This document shows, piece by piece, positions 33,037 through 39,913 of a stretch of 39,913 nucleotides of DNA (its first letter is position 1; every line of letters starts with the position of its first letter). The DNA lies in NCBI GenBank assembly GCA_947650005.1, contig CANSTU010000028.1, forward strand, positions 1 to 39,913, given 5' to 3'. Source of the DNA: an uncultured Lachnospiraceae bacterium (GTDB lineage: Bacteria > Bacillota > Clostridia > Lachnospirales > Lachnospiraceae). The notes under the pieces were generated by a model. The model was given only the letters and a program-made list of their open reading frames with translations, did not search any database and was not told the DNA's origin. The position numbers were made by a program, and so were the translations under genes.

Positions 33037-34313
33037 ACGCCTTTTCTTCTCCCCTTGCCTCCTTTAGAATTTTCCATCCGCCCGCTTTCTTTCTCAAAGC
33101 TTTCTTTGGGGGGATTTTCTTTCCGGAGTTGTTCCGTCCTGGCGTTTTCTCTTTGTGCCTCCTGTTTCTGTCTGTTTTCCCTTCTCCGGTTTTCTGCAGA
33201 CGTCCTGGCTGCATTTCTCCGGTTCACATCCTTCCCAAGAAGCTTATAAGCTGTGGCCGCTACCGGCACGCCCAAAAGCATCCCTCCAATACCCATCAGG
33301 CCGCCGCCCACGGTCACGGCTGCCAGCACCCAGATGCCAGGCAGGCCGATGGAGCTTCCCACCACCTTCGGATAGACCAGATTACCTTCCAGCTGCTGCA
33401 GAACCACGATGAACAGCACAAACAGAACAGCCTTTATAGGATCCACGGTCAGGATCATGAACGCCCCCACGGCAGCGCCCAGATAGGCCCCCACAATGGG
33501 GATTAAGGCTGTGGCCCCGATGAACGCTCCGATCATAGGCGCATAGGGAAAACGCAGAAGCAGCATTCCCACTGTACATAGTGTACCCAAAATCACCGCT
33601 TCCGTACACTGTCCGATGATAAAACTGGAAAAAGTTTCATCCGCCGTATGATAGACGGTGCGCAGTTTCTCCACCGTTTCTCTGCCCACATAGGCAGACA
33701 GAATGCGCCGGAGCTGAGAAGCGAGCTTTTCTTTTCCGGACAGGATATAAATGCCGAAAATGAGGCCGATGAAGAAATTAATCACACTGCCCACCACGCT
33801 GCCTACCACAGAAATCGTGGAGCCGAGCACGCTGCCCAGGCCGGAGCGGGCAGCCGCTATGGCCTTTTGAGCCAAATCGTCCCAGTCCAGTCCCTCCAGA
33901 TATTTTACGGCATCCACCCTACTGTGTTCTTCCAGCCAGACCGCCACATCCTCCATGAACACCGGCACATTCCGACCGATCAGACCAAAGGCCTTAATCA
34001 GCTCCGGGATCACCAGCCCTCCCACCAGGGCGAAGATTCCCAGGATCAGCAAGATGGAGACCACGATACCCACGCCGCGCCTGGAGGCATTGATGAATCT
34101 GTTTTTGGATCCGGGAAAATAAAACCGTTCCACCCGGACCAGGATAATGTTGAGCACATATGCGATGGCCAGCCCCATAATCAAAGGAAACATCACATTC
34201 CAAAGCCTGGATATCCAGCCGACCACTTCTTCAAAATACCGGATCCCCAGAATCAACACCGCCGCCAGGCAGATATAGATCAGGACAGCCCTGTCCGCCC
34301 TTCTTTTTTGCAT
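33033..34313 (-). CDS. AI-2E family transporter with charged C-terminal tail
   Basis: This is a polytopic membrane protein of the AI-2E/UPF0118 exporter family (PF01594); members include quorum-signal exporters and sodium/proton antiporters, so the substrate is open. About seven to eight helices are visible, with the family's GLAIAYVLNIILVRVERF region, the IGQCTEAVILGTLCTVG block, PYAPMIGAFIGATALIPIVGAYLGA and a C-terminal YPKVVGSSIGLPGIWVLAAV motif. After the last helix, about 60 residues are almost entirely Arg/Lys/Glu/Gln/Asn, which is unusual and may bind nucleic acid, lipid head groups or a partner. The start is ATG 34313 behind AAAGGTTATTGAT from a family B leader repeat. Confidence 0.9.
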   Translation of the reverse strand: MQKRRADRAVLIYICLAAVLILGIRYFEEVVGWISRLWNVMFPLIMGLAIAYVLNIILVRVERFYFPGSKNRFINASRRGVGIVVSILLILGIFALVGGLVIPELIKAFGLIGRNVPVFMEDVAVWLEEHSRVDAVKYLEGLDWDDLAQKAIAAARSGLGSVLGSTISVVGSVVGSVINFFIGLIFGIYILSGKEKLASQLRRILSAYVGRETVEKLRTVYHTADETFSSFIIGQCTEAVILGTLCTVGMLLLRFPYAPMIGAFIGATALIPIVGAYLGAAVGAFMILTVDPIKAVLFVLFIVVLQQLEGNLVYPKVVGSSIGLPGIWVLAAVTVGGGLMGIGGMLLGVPVAATAYKLLGKDVNRRNAARTSAENRRRENRQKQEAQRENARTEQLRKENPPKESFEKESGRMENSKGGKGRRKGV

Positions 34314-34320
34314 ATCAATA

Positions 34321-34356
34321 ACCTTTGCCTTTCCGCAACCCGAGAACTTAATTGTG
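34321..34356 (-). repeat. Leader repeat family B before the AI-2E-family gene
   Basis: Minus-strand reading: CACAATTAAG, then GGGTTGCGGAAAGGCAAAGGT, close to the ATG at 34313. It matches the oadG copy at about 31 of 36 positions. A GTGAGAG/TTTCAC hairpin (about 34355-34373) precedes it. Confidence 0.75.
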
Positions 34357-34373
34357 AAATCAAAGCTCTCACA

Positions 34374-35642
34374 TTAGTCACATTTCCCCTTTTTCAGCAT
34401 CTTCCTCAATTCCTTCATCTCAATCGTCCTGCCCTCCACCCTGGAACGTTCCGCGGCATAAGCGATTAAATGGCTCTCCACGGAAAGGCCGATGGAACTC
34501 CTGCTCTCTTCTCCTCCCCTGCCTTCCGCCAGGCGCAGGAAGTCATCCACCAGGCCGGAGTCGCCGCCGCCATGGCCGCCGCCCACCTTGGCTGGGATGA
34601 TCTGCTTCCTGTCGTATCCGTCCGCCTGGTTGGAGGCAAAACGGGAGATCTCCAATATATTGTCCTCATCGTCCCCATATATTTCCCCATTCTCGCACAT
34701 GATATGGAGCCGGCGGTGATTCCGGTTGGTGAAAGCGCTCAGATGAAAGGTGGCCGTCACCCCGTTTTCGAATTCCACCACCGTAACCTGATGGTCGCAT
34801 ACGTCATTGTCACATCGGTAGACACATCTGCCATAGGGGCTCGTTTTCAGGGCCTCAAGCAGCTCTTCCGGTGAATCCGTGGGACATACCACCTCCGCCG
34901 GCCATTGTCCAGCCACTGGCAGATAGGCCTTTTGGGCATCGTATCTGCACTGCTGCGCCACGCCGCATTCCAGGCAGCGTTCGCCCGCTCCCTCGGGCGC
35001 ATTTTCCTTTTTAAAATAAGTCAGGCTGCCAAAGGAAGAAACAGCCCTGGCCGCGCTTCCGGTAAACCATACTAATAAGTCACAGTCATGGCAGGATTTC
35101 TGCATAATGATGGGACTGCTCTGTTCACTGTTGCGCCAGTTACCCCTGACAAAGGAATGGGCCATATGGAAATTCCCAATGTTTTCGCTATGATCGATGC
35201 TGACCAGCCTGCCCAGCGTCCCGCTGTCGATGATCTCCTTAATTCGTGAAAAAAAGTTGGTATAGCGCAGCACATGGCAGACCGTGATCTTTCTGCCTAG
35301 CGTCTGCGCCTTTTCCTGGATAGCCAGGCACTCGGCCGGATTCGGCGAAATTGGTTTCTCCAGCAGCAGATCATATCCCGCATCCAAGGCCTCCATCACT
35401 TCCTCGTAATGATCCCGATCCAATGAGGCGATGATCGCGGCCTCGCAAATCCTTCCCGCCTTGAAAAAATCCTCCGCAGATGCAAAGCAGCGCGCTGCTG
35501 GAATATCGAACTGCTGTGCCGCCCGCTCCCGTCTGTCTGCGTTCGGTTCCACCACCGCCGCGATCCGTACGCCTTTCTTCTCAAATGCATAGGCCGCATA
35601 AGTCATTCCCCGATTTCCTGCACCAATCAACGCCAGTTCCAT
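34374..35642 (-). CDS. Gfo/Idh/MocA-family oxidoreductase
   Basis: This is an NAD(P)-dependent sugar or inositol dehydrogenase-like protein. The N-terminal Rossmann fold has ALIGAGNRGMTYAAYAF, then AVVEPNADRR and the EKPISPNPAE motif with the conserved Lys. The C-terminal substrate domain includes the HSFVRGNWRNSEQSSPIIMQKSCHDCDLLVWF region, where CHDCD holds the usual His/Asp pair. A Cys-rich patch (CLECGVAQQCRYDAQ) is typical of a subset of the family. The length is 422 residues. The frame is open to 35864, but ATG 35642 follows GAATGGGAGGGAAA and begins directly with the Rossmann strand. It has its own promoter at 35799-35827. The substrate is unknown. Confidence 0.93.
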   Translation of the reverse strand: MELALIGAGNRGMTYAAYAFEKKGVRIAAVVEPNADRRERAAQQFDIPAARCFASAEDFFKAGRICEAAIIASLDRDHYEEVMEALDAGYDLLLEKPISPNPAECLAIQEKAQTLGRKITVCHVLRYTNFFSRIKEIIDSGTLGRLVSIDHSENIGNFHMAHSFVRGNWRNSEQSSPIIMQKSCHDCDLLVWFTGSAARAVSSFGSLTYFKKENAPEGAGERCLECGVAQQCRYDAQKAYLPVAGQWPAEVVCPTDSPEELLEALKTSPYGRCVYRCDNDVCDHQVTVVEFENGVTATFHLSAFTNRNHRRLHIMCENGEIYGDDEDNILEISRFASNQADGYDRKQIIPAKVGGGHGGGDSGLVDDFLRLAEGRGGEESRSSIGLSVESHLIAYAAERSRVEGRTIEMKELRKMLKKGKCD

Positions 35643-35644
35643 TT

Positions 35645-35688
35645 TCCCTCCCATTCTGCCGCCTCGGGCGGCCCTCATCCGCGGGGAA
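35645..35688 (-). repeat. Family A module providing the oxidoreductase ribosome site
   Basis: Minus-strand reading: a stem GCCGCC-cga-GGCGGC then AGAATGGGAGGGAAA and the ATG. The loop and stem bases differ from the other copies while pairing is complete. A family D-like repeat lies upstream at 35722-35752. Confidence 0.8.
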
Positions 35689-35798
35689 GCTTGTGGCACG
35701 TATGAAATCCACGCCCACCCCCATGCATATCGCTCATCTACCTGCGATATTTTTAACAGTACTCTAAAATTAAAACGGTCCCCCTTCATATTGAGTGT

Positions 35799-35827
35799 AT
35801 TATATGCACAATCTTCGGGCCGGTCAA
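35799..35827 (-). promoter_or_regulatory. Promoter of the Gfo/Idh/MocA gene
   Basis: Minus-strand TTGACC (35822-35827), 17 bases, TATAAT (35799-35804). The leader would be about 150 bases and contains family D and A repeats. Confidence 0.85.
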
Positions 35828-35891
35828 TCGTTTTTTTAACCTTCCTGCCCACTTCAGCGGACATAAATTTGCAGATGAAGACCGGTTACCG

Positions 35892-35925
35892 AAAAAAAGC
35901 CCGGAAACATCGCGTTTCCGGGCTT
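35892..35925 (-). terminator. Rho-independent terminator of gdhA
   Basis: Minus-strand AAGCCCGGAAAC pairs with GTTTCCGGGCTT and is followed by a run of seven T. It lies about 12 bases after the gdhA stop. Confidence 0.93.
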
Positions 35926-35936
35926 CCATGATCAAC

Positions 35937-37482
<1,546 letters not shown>

Positions 37483-37568
37483 ACGATTCCTCCGTCAAGA
37501 CCATGTCTTCATAAAAATACCCGGGCAGGTTTCCCATCCCGGATATCACCGGCCCCTGTCCGGTATTT

Positions 37569-37597
37569 ATTATATAATGTGACATGCATATGCGCAA
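37569..37597 (-). promoter_or_regulatory. Promoter of gdhA
   Basis: Minus-strand TTGCGC (37592-37597), 17 bases, TATAAT (37569-37574). The predicted start near 37562 leaves an unusually long leader for gdhA. Confidence 0.8.
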
Positions 37598-37727
37598 GTA
37601 CTTTATTACGTTAACTTGTCAAATCAGAAAATTTTGGTTACTTTTCCATCCCATCCAAGCTTTTGAAGGCAGAAATACGTGCCTATGTGCTTTTTCGAAC
37701 GAATCTAAACGGATTCAGAGCCTTTTA

Positions 37728-38159
37728 TTATAAATATTTTTTTAATTCTTCAATACTCCTTTCTTCAAAATCCATCAATTCTTTCGCCAATTCCGTGCTT
37801 CTGTTTCCGGCATTCTCATGGTGGTTCAAGGCCTTACACATCTCCGTAATTCCCCGGTTGCTACCCTGGATCATCAGCCCGGCTATATGGCTCGTACTGG
37901 TATTTAAAAGCGTATTGGCATACACGCTCCCTTTGAGCATCAAATCGGAAAACCCTGTGGGCCGATATTCCTCCTCATGCCCTTTCAGCAACTCTTGGCG
38001 AGCCTTGTTATGAAGTTCCGAGTATTTTAGTTCCTGTCTGCTCAGATGGAGGGCAAAGGGATCGTCCGCCACCTTTGGTACGATCGCATCAATCGCTTTC
38101 ATCCCCATCTGTGTATTTTTCTGAATTTCCCGCAGCACCGCGGCGTCATCACTTTTCAT
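37728..38159 (-). CDS. Small helical protein of unknown function
   Basis: I do not recognise a named family with confidence. The 143-residue product (from ATG 38159, MKSDDAAVLREIQKN) is soluble and almost entirely predicted helix, with amphipathic segments. A His-rich turn (KALNHHENAGNRSTELAKEL) and an acidic end (DFEERSIEELKKYL) are present. The pattern recalls four-helix ferritin-like or DUF2383-like bundles, but metal ligands are not convincing. The frame is open to 38171; the ATG there is part of the ribosome-site sequence AATGAGAGGAAAT, the end of a family A module. It has no close partner genes. Confidence 0.75.
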   Translation of the reverse strand: MKSDDAAVLREIQKNTQMGMKAIDAIVPKVADDPFALHLSRQELKYSELHNKARQELLKGHEEEYRPTGFSDLMLKGSVYANTLLNTSTSHIAGLMIQGSNRGITEMCKALNHHENAGNRSTELAKELMDFEERSIEELKKYL

Positions 38160-38161
38160 AT

Positions 38162-38305
38162 TTCCTCTCATTCCGCCGCGTAAGCGGCATTTTAATCAGC
38201 GGGAACTTTGGGACGCGCAGCGTCACAAAGTCCGAGATTGAAAATGTCAATTTTCAATCTTACTCCCGTCTGTCCGGTTCAACAAGCGCTCAAATCAAAG
38301 AGATT
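38162..38305 (-). repeat. Two family A modules and hairpin upstream of the small helical protein
   Basis: The proximal module (38162-38203) has stem GCCGC-ttac-GCGGC and GGAATGAGAGG next to the ATG. The distal one (38261-38305) has TTTGATTTGAGCGCTTG and CAGACGGGAG. Between them lies a perfect 10-bp AGATTGAAAA/TTTTCAATCT hairpin (38235-38260). Confidence 0.8.
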
Positions 38306-38341
38306 GATAAATTTAATCTTTTCTACGGACCAATTTATTGC

Positions 38342-38375
38342 AAAAAGGGAATACCTCTTTCTAGGTATTCCCTTT
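38342..38375 (-). terminator. Terminator of the SH3b protein gene
   Basis: AAAGGGAATACCT pairs with AGGTATTCCCTTT (13 bp) and is followed on the minus strand by a T-run. It lies about 80 bases after the stop. Confidence 0.85.
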
Positions 38376-38455
38376 AACCTTTTTTTTATTCTCTTTTGTC
38401 CAATTCCAACAGATTTTTGCCTGTACAAAGTTTTACTCGTATAGAACGCTATCCG

Positions 38456-39796
38456 CTATCGCAGAACCTCCGTTTTAATGTATCCTGTTTCGCCGTTAAA
38501 CTTTACCTTTGTCCATCCGTCAGCCTGCTTCATGAGAATTTCCACTTCATCTCCAGGGAATCCCACACCCACACGATCCGCCGCTTCGCTTGCAGACCTT
38601 CTCACATTCACGCTCTCCGTCAGACGATACACGCCGCTGTTGGGAACCGTCGTCCCTTCATTGGAAACGGGCTCTGCAGGCGCTGTTGTCCCTGCGCCCT
38701 CATCGCTGTTTTCCTCAGACGTTTGCTCATCCTGCGCTTCGGGAGCCTCTTCTGCCACAGCCTCCAAAAACTCAGACTTAATGTAAGCTTCCTGGTCGTT
38801 GTATCGTATCTTCGACCAGCCGTTCGCCTTATCCTCCAATAGGGCAAACTCATCCCCTATCTGGGCTTTTCCCACAATATCCGCCGTTTCACTGTCCGAT
38901 TTTCTGATATTCACCACATCAATGGAACGGACCGAAGAAGGGGAAGCCGCGCTCTCTCCGGCCTCAGGCTGTTCGTCCACACTCTCCGCAGGCGTTTCCA
39001 TCTGCGCATCCACAAGCGCATCCCCCACCGCCGTCTTCAAATTATCGGAAAGCTCGGTGAGAAAAGCTGCCAGCTCCTCGTTTCCCGTCACCGTCTCATT
39101 ATATTCCACCTGCACACGGTTAAAAAGATCCACCACATCATCCTGCTTGGTCACGCTGGTCCTATATTCCCGCATGGCCTCGTCCCCGGTGCAGTCGTGG
39201 ATATAATATCCGCTTTCATTCCTGCATACCACATAGGTATTCAGCCCGCATACCCTCTGTTCTACCTCCGAAAACTTAGCATAGTAGGTCACATATACCA
39301 CGAAAGAATCCTCTTCCGGCCCCTGTTTGGTATAACAGTTGATATCTTCATACCCTTCCAGATATTTGCTCTTTTCCTGAATCTGAAGAAGCTCCGTCTG
39401 CTCCGAAAAATCCCGCAGAGAATTGATCGTCTCAATGTCTCCGACAGCGGCCGCTTGATAATACCTCCCGATCAGCTCATTGATCTCCGGATAGGCATTC
39501 TCCAAAAGCGGCGTATCCATGACGCCAGACTGTGATTCCGGTACCGCCTCGGAAGTATCTTCCTCCTGCGTCTCGTCGCTCAAGGTTTCTTCCGTGCCCT
39601 TTTCCTCTCCGCTATCCCGCTTTCCAAGCATGATCCCAAGAAATACGCCCGCACCCAAAAGCACGGCCGCCACGACAATAATGATGAGGAGCTTTCCTAA
39701 GGAACCCTTCTTTTGATTCGCTCCGGGACCGCTCTCCATAGACGTATCCTTCCGATATGCAACTCTCCTGGCATCTGTCTTACGTTCTTCGCTCAA
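38456..39796 (-). CDS. Membrane-anchored protein with two SH3b domains
   Basis: This protein has a short basic cytoplasmic N-terminus, one membrane helix at about residues 36-58 (LLIIIVVAAVLLGAGVFLGIML), an acidic linker, then a helical/beta region with YYQAAAVGDIETINSL, similar to NTF2-like or zinc-ribbon-linked anchor proteins. Two bacterial SH3 domains follow (about 290-350 and 388-446), each with the VNIRKS/VNVRRS start and the GWSKIRYNDQEAYIKSEFL/GWTKVKFNGETGYIKTEVL end. They probably bind peptidoglycan. An acidic Glu/Ala/Thr-rich spacer separates them. The start appears to be TTG 39796 behind AAGGTGAG; the first internal ATG (39739) has no ribosome site. It follows the tRNA-Arg gene. 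Confidence 0.85.
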   Translation of the reverse strand: MSEERKTDARRVAYRKDTSMESGPGANQKKGSLGKLLIIIVVAAVLLGAGVFLGIMLGKRDSGEEKGTEETLSDETQEEDTSEAVPESQSGVMDTPLLENAYPEINELIGRYYQAAAVGDIETINSLRDFSEQTELLQIQEKSKYLEGYEDINCYTKQGPEEDSFVVYVTYYAKFSEVEQRVCGLNTYVVCRNESGYYIHDCTGDEAMREYRTSVTKQDDVVDLFNRVQVEYNETVTGNEELAAFLTELSDNLKTAVGDALVDAQMETPAESVDEQPEAGESAASPSSVRSIDVVNIRKSDSETADIVGKAQIGDEFALLEDKANGWSKIRYNDQEAYIKSEFLEAVAEEAPEAQDEQTSEENSDEGAGTTAPAEPVSNEGTTVPNSGVYRLTESVNVRRSASEAADRVGVGFPGDEVEILMKQADGWTKVKFNGETGYIKTEVLR

Positions 39797-39849
39797 ACTC
39801 TCACCTTCATTCCTGAAAAAATGATATAAAGCCTTTTAAAACAGCAAAA

Positions 39850-39913
39850 TGCACCCGACAGGAATCGAACCTGCATTAAAGGCGTCGGAGGCCTCCGTTC
39901 TATCCATTAGACT
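39850..39913 (-). tRNA. tRNA-Arg (anticodon CCG), cut by the window edge
   Basis: The minus strand shows the D arm (AGTCTAATGGATAGAAC), an anticodon stem GAGGC/GCCTT with loop CTCCGAC (anticodon CCG, reading CGG), the T arm (GCAGG-TTCGATT-CCTGT) and the 3' acceptor strand CGGGTGC plus discriminator A. The CCA end is not encoded. The 5' acceptor strand lies beyond base 39913. Confidence 0.93.

Overview
The window looks like chromosome from a Firmicute of the class Clostridia, most likely a gut Lachnospiraceae. The evidence is the set of gene families (a clostridial-type NADP glutamate dehydrogenase, a sodium-pump decarboxylase operon with detached biotin carrier, dacF/scpA/scpB together, rpsU next to alaS), strong GGAGG-type ribosome sites, sigma-A promoters of the TTGACA-17-TATAAT type, and moderately high GC. 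No phage, plasmid, transposase or CRISPR genes are seen.

Layout. 1-6200 (plus strand) is a sugar-uptake unit: a YesM-type sensor kinase, a lipoprotein solute-binding protein, two CUT1 permeases and a YesN/AraC-type response regulator, with no ATPase gene. 6260-9164 holds a GH51 alpha-L-arabinofuranosidase (minus) divergent from an AraC-type regulator (plus), separated by a striking tandem-repeat leader. 9399-14927 (minus) is a membrane decarboxylase operon: a methylmalonyl-CoA-type carboxyltransferase, an OadG-like lipoprotein, a biotin carrier, the OadB sodium pump and an oxaloacetate-type carboxyltransferase. 15448-26892 (minus) contains two D-Ala-D-Ala carboxypeptidases, a GH120 beta-xylosidase, a flotillin, ScpB, ScpA, a metallophosphoesterase, a GH25 lysozyme with wall-binding repeats and a small membrane protein. 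27074-39796 (minus) contains rpsU, alaS, an adenosine-deaminase-like gene, cardiolipin synthase, an AI-2E-family exporter, a Gfo/Idh/MocA oxidoreductase, glutamate dehydrogenase, a small helical protein and an SH3b-domain membrane protein. A tRNA-Arg(CCG) is cut by the right edge.

The genes are mostly ordinary; the unusual signal is between them. About twenty copies of a short module (a hairpin whose stem sequence varies while pairing is kept, followed by AGATGGGAG) lie in 5' leaders. In seven genes (abfA, GH120, scpA, scpB, alaS, the oxidoreductase and the 38159 gene) the end of the module is itself the Shine-Dalgarno sequence. Copies occur singly, in tandem pairs and as a four-unit array upstream of the arabinofuranosidase. 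At least one further family (GCAGGTTGCGGAAAGGC) behaves the same way in front of the sensor kinase, oadG and the AI-2E-family gene, and two more related repeats are present. Together they form a dispersed, modular system of leader elements that carry ribosome-binding sites. They resemble in layout, but not visibly in sequence, the modular BOX-type repeats of streptococci. I consider this the main candidate for an undescribed system here.
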